The notes beneath the pieces are model-generated. The model ran no database searches, had not been told where the DNA came from, and worked only from the letters and a program-made list of their open reading frames with translations. Source: CAVQGF01 sp045807945 (lineage in GTDB: Bacteria; Acidobacteriota; Terriglobia; Terriglobales; Acidobacteriaceae). Taken from it: DNA of 25,109 nt. The position numbers and the translations under genes were made by a program. The stretch is from positions 1 through 25,109 of the forward strand of contig JBJMGI010000072.1 of the NCBI GenBank assembly GCA_045807945.1, read 5' to 3'. Shown piece after piece: positions 15,009-22,766 of this stretch; position 1 is the stretch's first letter; each line of letters opens with the position of its first letter.

Positions 15009-15587
15009 TTAATTTTCTTGAAAGTGATTTGGCTCCGCGGGGAGCGGCAGCGCGTCCCCTCTTCGCCACCGGTGTGACATTCGTACAAGCGCAGCAAACA
15101 GCAGCGCGGGGCACCATATCCAGAGCATTTCGCTGATTAAAATGCTTAGCCCGCGATCGCTGAAGAAGCGGCTGATGCCAATAGGGGAAACCTGTATTGG
15201 CCGATACAAAAAGAAGTAGCGGTGGGGATTGAAAGGAGAAAAGAAAGCGACCCCCAGCCCACCATTGGTCATGGCGTCCAGCACGCCGTGTGACACGATC
15301 ACCAGAAACAATAAAAAGCCCAGATTCCACGAGGGTGGGTATGCTCGCCGAAGTACCAACGCGCAACTAACCGCCACCACCGCCGCGAACAGCAGGGAGT
15401 GCGTGATCCCCCGATGCCCCCAAAGTGAGCCATACGGAACTCGGGCGAAAAAGCCGATCGAGTCAATGTCAGGCAGGATGGAACACGTCACCAGCAGACG
15501 CCAAAAGCGCCAATCCTTCCGCCATTTCGGGTTCGAGGCCTGTTCGAGGGCGGCCCCGACCAGGGCATGTGTGATAACGCTTGCCAT
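15009..15587 (-). CDS. YdjM-like membrane-bound putative metal-dependent hydrolase
   Basis: A 192-aa multi-pass membrane protein of the YdjM/DUF457 type. Conserved polar residues recur at the family positions: His7 (MASVITHALVGAAL), Asp40 and Asp42 (LPDIDS), the HRGITHS block (58-64) and His100/Asp104 (SHGVLDAMTNGG). These are thought to bind metal, and the family is annotated as putative hydrolase; the substrate is unknown. E. coli YdjM is LexA-regulated, which is of interest because ruvA lies 45 nt upstream here, but I see no clear LexA box. Hydrophobic segments lie at about 65-80, 88-104 and 150-168. The C-terminus is charged. Confidence 0.8.
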   Translation of the reverse strand: MASVITHALVGAALEQASNPKWRKDWRFWRLLVTCSILPDIDSIGFFARVPYGSLWGHRGITHSLLFAAVVAVSCALVLRRAYPPSWNLGFLLFLVIVSHGVLDAMTNGGLGVAFFSPFNPHRYFFLYRPIQVSPIGISRFFSDRGLSILISEMLWIWCPALLFAALVRMSHRWRRGDALPLPAEPNHFQEN

Positions 15588-15632
15588 TCCTATGGTGCGG
15601 CTTGGCCGCGCCTCCCCATCGTGCGACTTTAG

Positions 15633-16220
15633 TTACTTCGACAACGCGCTAAGCGATTCGCGGAAAAGCTGATCGAAGTTCGAGGAGCCGCCGTTCTTTC
15701 CGGCGGCGGCGAGGGCGCGCTCGGCGGCAACGCGCTGATATCCGAGGTTGGTGAGCGCTGAGAGGACGTCTTCTTCCATCGGCGAATGGCGGCTTACTAC
15801 GGCAGCGGCAACGCCGAAGCTCTCGAGCTTGTCGCGCAGCTCAAGTACCATGCGCTCGGCGGTTTTTTTGCCGATGCCAGGAATTTTTGTAAGCGTTGCG
15901 ACGTCATTGCCGCGGATAGCCGCAACCATTTTCTCTGCCTGCATGCCGCTCAAAACGGTGATCGCGAGCTTGGGGCCGATGCCGCTCACCGAGATCAGCC
16001 GCTCGAACAATTCTCTTTCCTGCGGACGAAGAAAACCGTAGAGCGAAAGTGCGTCTTCGCGGACGTGCGTGTGAATGTGGAGCGCGACCTCGCCGCCCGC
16101 GTTGGGAAGCTCGGAAAACGTAGGCACCGAGATCGCAACCTCGTAGCCGACGCCATTGACGTCTACAACGGCATGGCTGGGCCGTTTGGAGAGGACGCGT
16201 CCGCGCAGGTGGGCAATCAT
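15633..16220 (-). CDS. ruvA: Holliday junction branch-migration subunit RuvA
   Basis: RuvA binds four-way DNA junctions as a tetramer and loads the RuvB motor for recombinational repair. The 195-aa protein has the standard order: an N-terminal OB-fold (MIAHLRGRVLSK to about 63) and two helix-hairpin-helix motifs (SVSGIGPKLAI and TKIPGIGKKTAERMVLEL, about 78-130). An acidic, variable linker (about 131-148) follows, then domain III (EEDVLSALTNLGYQ, 149-195), which contacts RuvB. Length is normal. It lies 41 nt after the second M1 gene and 45 nt before the YdjM-like gene on the same strand; ruvB and ruvC are not in the window. Confidence 0.96.
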   Translation of the reverse strand: MIAHLRGRVLSKRPSHAVVDVNGVGYEVAISVPTFSELPNAGGEVALHIHTHVREDALSLYGFLRPQERELFERLISVSGIGPKLAITVLSGMQAEKMVAAIRGNDVATLTKIPGIGKKTAERMVLELRDKLESFGVAAAVVSRHSPMEEDVLSALTNLGYQRVAAERALAAAGKNGGSSNFDQLFRESLSALSK

Positions 16221-16261
16221 CGGTGATTCATTCTAGCGGGGAGCTTCGCCGGGAACGAGGA

Positions 16262-18721
16262 TTATTTCCCTCCCTGGGTGGAAAGCACGTCGTAAAAATA
16301 ATTGACCAGTGCGCGCTTCGGAGCTTCTTTGATCCCGTTCAAAGGGACTTTGATGGGCTTGGTGGAATTTCCCGCCATCTTGACGTTTCCAAGTTTGATC
16401 ACCTTGTCGTTCCCGAGATCGAGGTAAATGGGAACGAACATCACGAATTTATCGTCAACGTTCGATTGCGTCAGGGAAGCGTTCAGCACGTAACCGTCAG
16501 AAGAGGGCTCGAAGGCGTAGCTGAATTTGTAGTCGGGCAGCGCGGTGCCGTAGACGTATTCGTCGAAGAACCAATCCATCTTGCCATCGCCGCGCGCATT
16601 CATGGCGGGAGACATGTGCTTCTCGAGCATGGCCTTGAAATCTTCGGTGGTCGCAGGACGGTTGTAGTAGGTAGTGACGAAGTCCTTCATCAAATCCTTG
16701 AAGTCGCCGTCTTCAGTGCGGGGATTCCACATCAACATCCGCACCATGTGCAGCAGATATGCGCCCTTGGGGTAGATGAGGCGGCGCGGAATATCGAAGC
16801 CTGACTTGGTGGAGCCCAAACGATAGCCCAGGGTGACCGGCCCGATATCGATAGGACGCTTGCCTTCTTGATTCTTGTTGATCAGCAGGTCGTGTTCATC
16901 TTTCCAGAAATCAAGATAGTCGCTGTTGCCGTGGTCGCGGTAAAAACTCTGCAGAAACAAGGAAGCTGAAAAATCGGCGAAGCCTTCTCCCATCCACTCG
17001 TCGCGGTAGGAATCGGAGCCAACGGCGTGTCCCCACCATTGGTGTGCGATCTCGTGCGGACCCACGACTTTGAAGTAGCCGTGGTAATCATCGAAGCCGA
17101 TGGCGTGACGCGTGGTGGAATCAAGAAAAGAAGTGAGTGGCAGATAGATAAGCCCCGGCCAGGACTGACCGTATCCTGGAGCGTACTGCTGAGTTATCGC
17201 GAGGTTCTTGTAGGGAACCGTTCCAAAGTAGTCGGTGTAGAGCTGCATGGAAAGCTGCCCCTCAGCCACCGCCTTTTTCATCATCCCAGTCGTGCTGAAC
17301 GTGCCCGCAGCTCCCCAGCCGCTGTAGCCCTGCAGGATGGAAGGCGGCTCGAGATTGGTGTAGCCGGTGACGGTATATCCGAGGCTCTCGAGCTTCACCT
17401 CCTGGGATTTGAAGTTGCCGAAGTTAAAGCCGGCCACCGCCTGCTTAACGGTGGTCTTCCACTCACTGATGGTTTCGCTTCCCTCGTCATATTCACGCAG
17501 TGGGATGCCGGTGGCGACCATCTTGAGCCCGTGCGGGATCCTGAAAGTCATGTCGTAATTGGCGTAGTCGCCGATGCGGGTGTTCGGATACCAATTCGTC
17601 CGCGCAATGGGATAGTAATTTCCGGAGCCTGCGGAGTACACCGCGTCGGGACCAGCGTAGATGGTCTTGATGACGATGCTTTCTCCCTTTGCTATGGGCT
17701 TAGGCAGAACCACGAAGTAGTCGGGATCTTCGTCCTTGTTCTGCTCCTGAATGAAAGACAAAGGATGACCATCCACATCTAAGACGTTGCGCACCTTCAA
17801 GGTGTGGAACAGATCGAATGGCACAACGCGCAAGCCATCTACATTAGAGACGACAGTCGTGACGGCAGTGCCTTCGATCTTTCCTGACTTATCTATTTTG
17901 GTATCGAGAAAATGGTGCTCGATGTGAACAATGTCATTCGCCTGCGTGCCGGAGGCGGTGCCATTCGCATATTCCGGTGTGTAGTGGAAGGCTGACCAGA
18001 TACCCGTTTTCTGATCTTCGTAAGTGGCGAGTTCGATCTCTTCGGGCGCGACGCTCATCTCCACCAGCGGTGGCGCACCATGCGGGTCCATTGCGAATAA
18101 CAAACGGCTGCTGACCTTCTTGCCGTCGATGAATGCGATGAAAAGGCCGCCGGGCTGATCATTCAATACATCTTCCAGAATGCGGCCGTGCAGGTTGTAT
18201 TTCAGATCTTTGCGCAAGCGAGTGTTCACTGTGTTGAGCGCGTCCACAGGGTCCCCGCCTGAGGCCCCGCCCGATTGTCCGACTTTCTTGATCTCTGCAT
18301 AGGTGTCGTCAGTGAAGCGGAGCACCATGCGATCGAACTCTTCGTGCAGAGCCGGCTCTTTCGTGAGCAGCGCGATGTTCTTGCGCTCGACCTCGACCGG
18401 CGGCACAAGGGAAAGCGCTCCTTTGCCGTAGAAAACAGCACCGGTCACCTTTCCGTTTACTGGAGCAAGAAAGGTGAGAGAGCCATTCAGGGTGAAAGTT
18501 GCGGCGTCTCGCTTCAGGACAACATCTTTCAGCTGAAAGATCTCTCCGGGGCCAATCTTTCGCAGAGCCTTATAGTTCGGGTCGGTGTTGGGCTCATCGG
18601 GCTGGGACGGAGCGACGGTTTTTTGCGGAGGACGCTTTTCGAGCTCTTGCCCGTAGCACACCATAGTCAGCAGGAAGAAGAAGCAGCATAAAAGAAGAAG
18701 TGGGCGAAGCAGAAATGACAT
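16262..18721 (-). CDS. Secreted M1-family zinc metallopeptidase, second paralogue
   Basis: An 819-aa protein with a typical signal peptide (MSFLLRPLLLLCCFFFLLTM, mature start near QELEKRP). The M1 zinc site is complete: HEIAH at 556-560 and Glu579 (GEGFADF). As in the paralogue at 1211-3697, the exopeptidase motif GXMEN is missing and the equivalent region reads YGQSWPGLIYLP. The C-terminal part (DWFFDEYVYGTALPDY and a beta-rich tail) also matches. It is probably a periplasmic peptidase of uncertain specificity. The start has AGGAG 6 nt upstream of the ATG, and a strong promoter is listed separately. Co-directional, closely spaced ruvA, the YdjM-like gene and the papain-like gene follow, so it may lead a four-gene transcript. 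Confidence 0.9.
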   Translation of the reverse strand: MSFLLRPLLLLCCFFFLLTMVCYGQELEKRPPQKTVAPSQPDEPNTDPNYKALRKIGPGEIFQLKDVVLKRDAATFTLNGSLTFLAPVNGKVTGAVFYGKGALSLVPPVEVERKNIALLTKEPALHEEFDRMVLRFTDDTYAEIKKVGQSGGASGGDPVDALNTVNTRLRKDLKYNLHGRILEDVLNDQPGGLFIAFIDGKKVSSRLLFAMDPHGAPPLVEMSVAPEEIELATYEDQKTGIWSAFHYTPEYANGTASGTQANDIVHIEHHFLDTKIDKSGKIEGTAVTTVVSNVDGLRVVPFDLFHTLKVRNVLDVDGHPLSFIQEQNKDEDPDYFVVLPKPIAKGESIVIKTIYAGPDAVYSAGSGNYYPIARTNWYPNTRIGDYANYDMTFRIPHGLKMVATGIPLREYDEGSETISEWKTTVKQAVAGFNFGNFKSQEVKLESLGYTVTGYTNLEPPSILQGYSGWGAAGTFSTTGMMKKAVAEGQLSMQLYTDYFGTVPYKNLAITQQYAPGYGQSWPGLIYLPLTSFLDSTTRHAIGFDDYHGYFKVVGPHEIAHQWWGHAVGSDSYRDEWMGEGFADFSASLFLQSFYRDHGNSDYLDFWKDEHDLLINKNQEGKRPIDIGPVTLGYRLGSTKSGFDIPRRLIYPKGAYLLHMVRMLMWNPRTEDGDFKDLMKDFVTTYYNRPATTEDFKAMLEKHMSPAMNARGDGKMDWFFDEYVYGTALPDYKFSYAFEPSSDGYVLNASLTQSNVDDKFVMFVPIYLDLGNDKVIKLGNVKMAGNSTKPIKVPLNGIKEAPKRALVNYFYDVLSTQGGK

Positions 18722-18753
18722 GGGATCTCCTGCAGAAAATGAGGGCGGAAGGG

Positions 18754-18782
18754 ATTATGGACTCAAATCCAGGAACTCTCAA
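18754..18782 (-). promoter_or_regulatory. Sigma-70-like promoter for the second M1 gene
   Basis: On the reverse strand TTGAGA (18782-18777) and CATAAT (18759-18754) are spaced exactly 17 nt. The -10 box matches consensus at 5 of 6 positions. The leader would be about 26 nt and carries the AGGAG ribosome-binding site. Confidence 0.6.
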
Positions 18783-18839
18783 CCCGGCAATCGCCTGAAT
18801 CAGACCAGGAATTTCGGGCGTTTTACCTAGATGGTTTTC

Positions 18840-18872
18840 AAAAAAAAAGACGTGGCCGCTGTGGGCCACGTC
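18840..18872 (-). terminator. Strong intrinsic terminator after the PEGA gene
   Basis: A perfect 9-bp stem, GACGTGGCC (18849-18857) with GGCCACGTC (18864-18872), has a 6-nt loop. Read leftward it is followed by nine T. It lies 20 bp past the PEGA-gene stop and isolates that gene from the downstream M1 operon. Confidence 0.92.
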
Positions 18873-18891
18873 GAAAGATCAACGCGGACTA

Positions 18892-19611
18892 TTACGGATT
18901 CTTCTCGAGATCCGCCGCCAGGTTGACGCTGCCGCCGGTGATCTTAATCTTGCGTTGCCAATCTTTGTATCCGCTCTTTTTCACGGCAACGGTGTGCTCG
19001 CCTGTGCTCAAGTCGAGCGAAGAGGGGGTGCTGCCGGCGAAGGCGCCATCGATCTCGATGTCCGCCCCCGCGGGCGTGGAAGATACAGCGAGCTTCGCCG
19101 CGAGTTCCGGAGCGCGCATCTGCATCGCCATCGCAGGAGTTGCGACGGCTGCTGCAGCCGGCGTGGCATTGGCGGCCGCGGCTGCGCGGGCGATACCTTT
19201 TTCCGGCCAGTCTTTCATGATCGCGTGGCAAGCATCGTCAACCGAGCCGCCGAGCGACATCGTGGAGTGACTGACGATGGAGTCGCCGTCCTGATTGAAG
19301 ACTGCAACCTTATTGTCTTTGCGGATCCAGCTCTTTCCGCCTTCGTGCTCGAGCACGACGACGTAGTTGGCCTTCTCCTGCTTCATGGTGACGGTGACGT
19401 CTTTACATTTTTCACCGAACGTCTTGATGATCTCGGCTGTCTGCGGACGAGCGCCGCCGTGGGTTTCTCCGCCGAATGCGCCGCTGGAGCCACCGGAGTG
19501 CCCGGAGATCTCCCAGGATTTGCTGTCGGTAACGAAGACGCGCGCCTTATCCTGCGCGAACAAAGAACTTGCAAAAAGGCAGACTGCAATGATGGCCAAC
19601 TTCTTGGACAT
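18892..19611 (-). CDS. Secreted PEGA-domain protein
   Basis: A 239-aa protein from the ATG at 19611, chosen for its ribosome-binding site (AAGGAG, 5 nt upstream) and clean signal peptide (MSKKLAIIAVCLFASSLFAQ). The middle part has a Gly/Ser/His-rich stretch (about 37-54), then a segment reading KQEKANYVVVLEHEGGKSW, reminiscent of small lipoprotein-like domains that sense or bind at the envelope. An Ala/Pro-rich linker (about 143-165) leads to a C-terminal PEGA domain (about 173-239: SSTPAGADIEIDGAFAGSTP, then GEHTVAVKKSGYKDW). PEGA domains are beta-rich surface or envelope modules of unclear binding role. It has its own promoter and terminator, so it is probably transcribed alone. Confidence 0.85.
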   Translation of the reverse strand: MSKKLAIIAVCLFASSLFAQDKARVFVTDSKSWEISGHSGGSSGAFGGETHGGARPQTAEIIKTFGEKCKDVTVTMKQEKANYVVVLEHEGGKSWIRKDNKVAVFNQDGDSIVSHSTMSLGGSVDDACHAIMKDWPEKGIARAAAAANATPAAAAVATPAMAMQMRAPELAAKLAVSSTPAGADIEIDGAFAGSTPSSLDLSTGEHTVAVKKSGYKDWQRKIKITGGSVNLAADLEKNP

Positions 19612-19646
19612 GGAAGCTCCTTCGCGTGCGAACACGTGAGTAGCCG

Positions 19647-19674
19647 ATTATGGTCGATGGAGAGGGAGAGTCAA
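19647..19674 (-). promoter_or_regulatory. Sigma-70-like promoter for the PEGA gene
   Basis: TTGACT (19674-19669) and CATAAT (19652-19647) are spaced 16 nt on the reverse strand, both at 5 of 6 consensus positions. The promoter lies just after the end of the MoeZ-like gene. Confidence 0.6.
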
Positions 19675-19690
19675 CAAAATTCGACTGGTG

Positions 19691-20860
19691 CTAGTACTTC
19701 GGTACCTTCAAATCCACCTTATCTGACCAGGCGGTGATGCCGCCGGTGAGGTTGCGGACCTTTTTGAAGCCGGCTTGGCGGAGGAAGTCCACAGCTTTCG
19801 CGCTACGGCCGCCCATCTTGCAGTGGGCGACGATCTCGCGCGAGGAGTCGAGCTCGTGCACGCGCTTGGGCAAGTCGCCGAGCGGGATTAGATATCCGCC
19901 GAGGTTGGCGATCTGATATTCATTCGGCTCGCGAACGTCGAGCACAAATAAATCGTCGCCAGCGTCGAGGCGCCGCTTCAGCTCTTCGGGAGTAATGTCG
20001 TTCGCGTTCACCGCGGGCTCCTGGTGCGAGGCGGCGGGAATGCCGCAGAACTGCTCGTAGTCGATCAACTTGGTGATCGTAGGATGCGCGCCGCAGGCGG
20101 GGCACTCGGGATTCTTCCGCAGCTTCAAAGTGCGGAAGCTCATCGCGAGCGCATCGACCATGAGCAGACGGCCGATCAGCGGCTCGCCCGCGCCGAGGAT
20201 CAGCTTGATAGCTTCGGTCGCCTGGATGATCCCGACGAGTCCGGGGAGAATCCCCAGCACTCCACCTTCAGCGCAGGACGGAACGAGACCCGGCGGAGGC
20301 GGCTCGGGATACAAGCAGCGATAGCACGGGCCGTCTTTGGTGGCGAAGACGCTCGCCTGACCCTCGAAGCGGAAGATGGATCCGTAAACGTTGGGCTTGC
20401 CGGTGAGCACGCACGCATCGTTGACGAGATAGCGGGTGGGGAAATTGTCGGTGCCGTCGGCGATGACGTCAAACTCGCGGAAGAGTTCGAGCGCGTTCGC
20501 GCTGGTGAGGCGCGTTTCGAATTTTCTGATATCAACGTACGGATTCAGCGCGCGAAGCTTTTCTTCCGCGGAGTCGAGCTTGGGGCGTCCAACGTCGGGC
20601 GTGGAGTGAATGATTTGGCGCTGCAGATTCGTGTAGTCGACAACGTCAAAGTCCACAAGGCCGAGCGTGCCAACGCCGGCTGCTGTGAGATACAGCGCGA
20701 GCGGCGAGCCGAGGCCTCCGGTGCCGATGCAAAGAACTTTAGCCGCTTTGAGTTTCTGCTGACCCTCCATGCCGACCTCGGGCATGATGAGGTGCCGAGA
20801 GTAGCGAAGAATCTCTTCGTTGCTGAGAGCAGTGGCGGCGGATTTGAGGTCGACAGGCAT
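19691..20860 (-). CDS. moeZ: MoeZ-like E1 adenylyltransferase with rhodanese domain
   Basis: A 389-aa ThiF/MoeB-type E1 fused to a rhodanese domain. It adenylates the C-terminus of a ubiquitin-like sulfur carrier and then passes sulfur to it as a thiocarboxylate. Visible sites are the ATP loop GTGGLGSP (46-53), zinc cysteines in CYRC (179-182) and CPAC (253-256), and Cys196 in PSCAEGG at the conserved E1 cysteine. The rhodanese domain (about 288-385) has active-site Cys347 in HCKMGGRS. In Mycobacterium, MoeZ activates both CysO and MoaD-type carriers; here the carrier gene ends 2 nt upstream, so that carrier is the likely partner. No molybdopterin genes are in view. Confidence 0.93.
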   Translation of the reverse strand: MPVDLKSAATALSNEEILRYSRHLIMPEVGMEGQQKLKAAKVLCIGTGGLGSPLALYLTAAGVGTLGLVDFDVVDYTNLQRQIIHSTPDVGRPKLDSAEEKLRALNPYVDIRKFETRLTSANALELFREFDVIADGTDNFPTRYLVNDACVLTGKPNVYGSIFRFEGQASVFATKDGPCYRCLYPEPPPPGLVPSCAEGGVLGILPGLVGIIQATEAIKLILGAGEPLIGRLLMVDALAMSFRTLKLRKNPECPACGAHPTITKLIDYEQFCGIPAASHQEPAVNANDITPEELKRRLDAGDDLFVLDVREPNEYQIANLGGYLIPLGDLPKRVHELDSSREIVAHCKMGGRSAKAVDFLRQAGFKKVRNLTGGITAWSDKVDLKVPKY

Positions 20861-20862
20861 TC

Positions 20863-21135
20863 TTATTTACCACCCGCGATCGAGGGGACGATAGCGACTT
20901 CGTCGTTTTCTGCAACAGCGGTGTCGGTGTTCTTGAGATAGCGAATGTCTTCGTCGTTTACGTACACGTTGACGAACGCGCGGAGTTTGCCTTCGTCGGT
21001 GAAGAGGTGCTTCTTGAGATCAGGATGAGCGGAGGTCAGGTTGCGCAGGCCTTCGCCGACGGTCGCTCCAGAGACTTCGAGCGAGGGTTTCTTTTCAGCG
21101 TAGACGCGCAGCGGAGTTGGAATGTGGATCTTCAT
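20863..21135 (-). CDS. cysO: CysO/MoaD/ThiS-family sulfur carrier with C-terminal Gly-Gly-Lys
   Basis: A 90-aa beta-grasp protein (MKIHIPTPLRVYAEKKPSLE..., then FVNVYVNDEDIRYL and NDEVAIVPSIAGGK). Carriers of this family end in Gly-Gly, which is adenylated and turned into a thiocarboxylate. Here a lysine follows the pair (Gly88-Gly89-Lys90), so that residue must be removed before activation if the chemistry is standard. The JAMM protease upstream is the natural candidate; QbsD trimming of QbsE in Pseudomonas is a known precedent. The neighbours cysteine synthase, JAMM protease and MoeZ-like E1 favour CysO over MoaD or ThiS. The stop is 2 nt before the E1 start. Confidence 0.88.
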   Translation of the reverse strand: MKIHIPTPLRVYAEKKPSLEVSGATVGEGLRNLTSAHPDLKKHLFTDEGKLRAFVNVYVNDEDIRYLKNTDTAVAENDEVAIVPSIAGGK

Positions 21136-21187
21136 GCGTAGATAGTTGATGTCGGTGAGTGGGTGTTTGTTTCAAATTGTAGCGAAA

Positions 21188-21240
21188 ACCCAGATCCCTC
21201 GGCTGCGTCCGCTACGGCGGACTCGCTCGGGATGACAATT
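21188..21240. repeat. REP-like intergenic repeat, copy C
   Basis: It lies between the JAMM and carrier genes, inside the presumed cysteine operon. The ends (CAGATCCCTCGGCT and ACTCGCTCGGGATGACAA) match copies A and B, while the middle differs. Confidence 0.8.
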
Positions 21241-21246
21241 TCAGCT

Positions 21247-21684
21247 TCAGGTGATTTGCAGTTGTTCGTCCACAAACTTCTTGTCCTCTTCGGTGCTGCC
21301 GGTGAGAGCGAAGGAGTTCGTCATATCCGCTTTGCCTTTAGTGACACTGGTGATCACGTAGGAGCAGCCGATCCAGTGGGCCTCGGCGAAATCCGTCTGC
21401 GACCACCGGGGCGGGTGGTCAGGATGCGAGTGGTAGAAGCCGACGATGTCGAGCCCGGCGAGACGAGCCTGCTTCTGTGCCGCGATCAGCTCCTTGGGAT
21501 CGATGCTGTAGCGCTTGTGCAGAGAATCGAGGCGAGTGTTGCCGGCGCGGATGACCTGCTTCACCTGGCGCTCATCTTTATCTATGTCTATGGTGCCGAG
21601 GAGGATGCCGCAGCACTCGTGCGGGTAGGTCTGTTCGCCGTGGGCGCGAAGGAAAGTCCAGTCGGAGTGGGAGATTCTGAGCAT
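21247..21684 (-). CDS. mec: JAMM/Mov34 (Mec-type) zinc peptidase
   Basis: A 145-aa M67 metalloprotease. The JAMM signature is complete: Glu23 (HECCGILLG), His85 and His87 (FYHSHPDH), Ser95 and Asp98 (HxHPx(6)SxxD). In Mycobacterium the Mec enzyme releases cysteine from the CysO-cysteine adduct; related JAMM enzymes also trim carrier tails. Either role fits here, since the carrier has an extra lysine. I chose the start at 21684 (MLRISHSDW); the longer frame to 21711 adds MWGFSPCRQ, which is encoded by a repeat hairpin. Neither start has a clear ribosome-binding site, so the 5' end is uncertain. Confidence 0.88.
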   Translation of the reverse strand: MLRISHSDWTFLRAHGEQTYPHECCGILLGTIDIDKDERQVKQVIRAGNTRLDSLHKRYSIDPKELIAAQKQARLAGLDIVGFYHSHPDHPPRWSQTDFAEAHWIGCSYVITSVTKGKADMTNSFALTGSTEEDKKFVDEQLQIT

Positions 21685-21693
21685 TTGCCGGCA

Positions 21694-21746
21694 GGGGCTA
21701 AAGCCCCACATTCTTAATTTGCGTATATGCAGGCCTGAAGGCCTGC
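21694..21746. repeat. Two-hairpin intergenic repeat
   Basis: GGGGCT-AA-AGCCCC (21694-21707) and GCAGGCCT-GA-AGGCCTGC (21729-21746) are perfect short hairpins between the cysteine synthase and JAMM genes. They match a repeat pattern (GGGGCTAAAGCCCC, GGCCTGAAGGCCTGCTCCACCC) that I recall from acidobacterial genomes. Confidence 0.7.
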
Positions 21747-21761
21747 TCCACCCAAGGGTCC

Positions 21762-22718
21762 CTATTCATCCCAGAAGCGCTCGCTCAAGTATTTGTCGGC
21801 GGAATCGGGGAAGACGGTGACGATCACTGCCGGGCCGCGCAGCTCGCGCGCAATCGTCTCGCAACCTACGAGGGCTGCTCCGGCCGAGACTCCGACCAGC
21901 AAGCCTTCGATACGGGCGAGGCGTTTGACTGCGTCGTAGGCGGCTTCGGTCGAGATCTCAAGATCGCGGTCGGCGAGCTTCGCGTCGTAAATCTTCGGCA
22001 CAATGGCTGTCGCCATGTGCTTCAAGCCCTCAAGGCCGTGGAAGGGAGAATCGGGCTGGAGCGAGATGCACTGGATGCTCGGGTTCAACTCCTTCAGCTT
22101 GCGCGTGGTGCCGACGAACGTTCCGCTGGTTCCGAGCGTTGCGACGAAGTGCGTGATGCGACGTTCGGTCTGTTCCCAGATCTCTTGCGCGGTTCCGTAG
22201 TAGTGCGCCTGCCAGTTGGCATCGTTGGAATACTGGTCAGCGTAGAAATATTTTTCGGGATGCGCGGCAGCCATCTGCTGCGCTTTGCGGATGGCGCCGT
22301 CGGAGCCTTCGTCGGGCGCGGTGAAGACAACATCGGCGCCATACGCTTTCAAGATTTTTTTGCGCTCGGGGGAAACATTCGAGGGCATGCAGAGCACGAC
22401 CGGAAATTTCAGCACGGCGCCGAGCATCGCATAGGCGATGCCGGTGTTGCCGCTGGTGGCATCGAGTAGCGCGACTCCATCGCGCAATCTTCCAGTGCTC
22501 ATCCCTTCGCGCACGATGCGAGAAGCAGCGCGGTCCTTCACCGATCCGCCGGGATTCGCCCATTCCGCCTTCGCCAATATCTCGATTCCGGGGAACTGTG
22601 AGGAAATTTTCTCCAAACGCAGCAGCGGGGTATTGCCTATGCGATCGAGCAGAGTTTCGCCCAATGCTGATGCGGCTTTTGCCGCCGTCCTCAAGCTGGT
22701 TGGAACCAAGCTAGTCAA
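21762..22718 (-). CDS. cysM: PLP-dependent cysteine synthase (CysM-like)
   Basis: A 318-aa fold-type II PLP enzyme that forms cysteine from an activated serine and a sulfur donor. The PLP lysine is Lys61 (NPGGSVKDRAA), the substrate loop is TSGNTG (88-93), and the phosphate cradle is GTSGT (196-200). Neighbouring JAMM, carrier and E1 genes imply a protein thiocarboxylate as the sulfur donor, as for mycobacterial CysM. The loop that carries the phosphoserine-selecting Arg220 in M. tuberculosis CysM reads QPDSPFHGLEGLKHM here, so the serine donor cannot be assigned. The start is TTG at 22718 without a clear ribosome-binding site; the frame opens only after a stop upstream, and no ATG lies near the conserved RIGNTPLLRL. 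Confidence 0.88.
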   Translation of the reverse strand: MTSLVPTSLRTAAKAASALGETLLDRIGNTPLLRLEKISSQFPGIEILAKAEWANPGGSVKDRAASRIVREGMSTGRLRDGVALLDATSGNTGIAYAMLGAVLKFPVVLCMPSNVSPERKKILKAYGADVVFTAPDEGSDGAIRKAQQMAAAHPEKYFYADQYSNDANWQAHYYGTAQEIWEQTERRITHFVATLGTSGTFVGTTRKLKELNPSIQCISLQPDSPFHGLEGLKHMATAIVPKIYDAKLADRDLEISTEAAYDAVKRLARIEGLLVGVSAGAALVGCETIARELRGPAVIVTVFPDSADKYLSERFWDE

Positions 22719-22766
22719 TGGCAGATTTGCGGAACCAGGAATCTTGTGCGAGAGTGTTCACTCTGT

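Noticed and set aside
20024..20941. A 305-codon open frame opposite the MoeZ-like and carrier genes
   Set aside because: It overlaps two certain genes antisense and has no motif; its openness is explained by GC-biased third positions.
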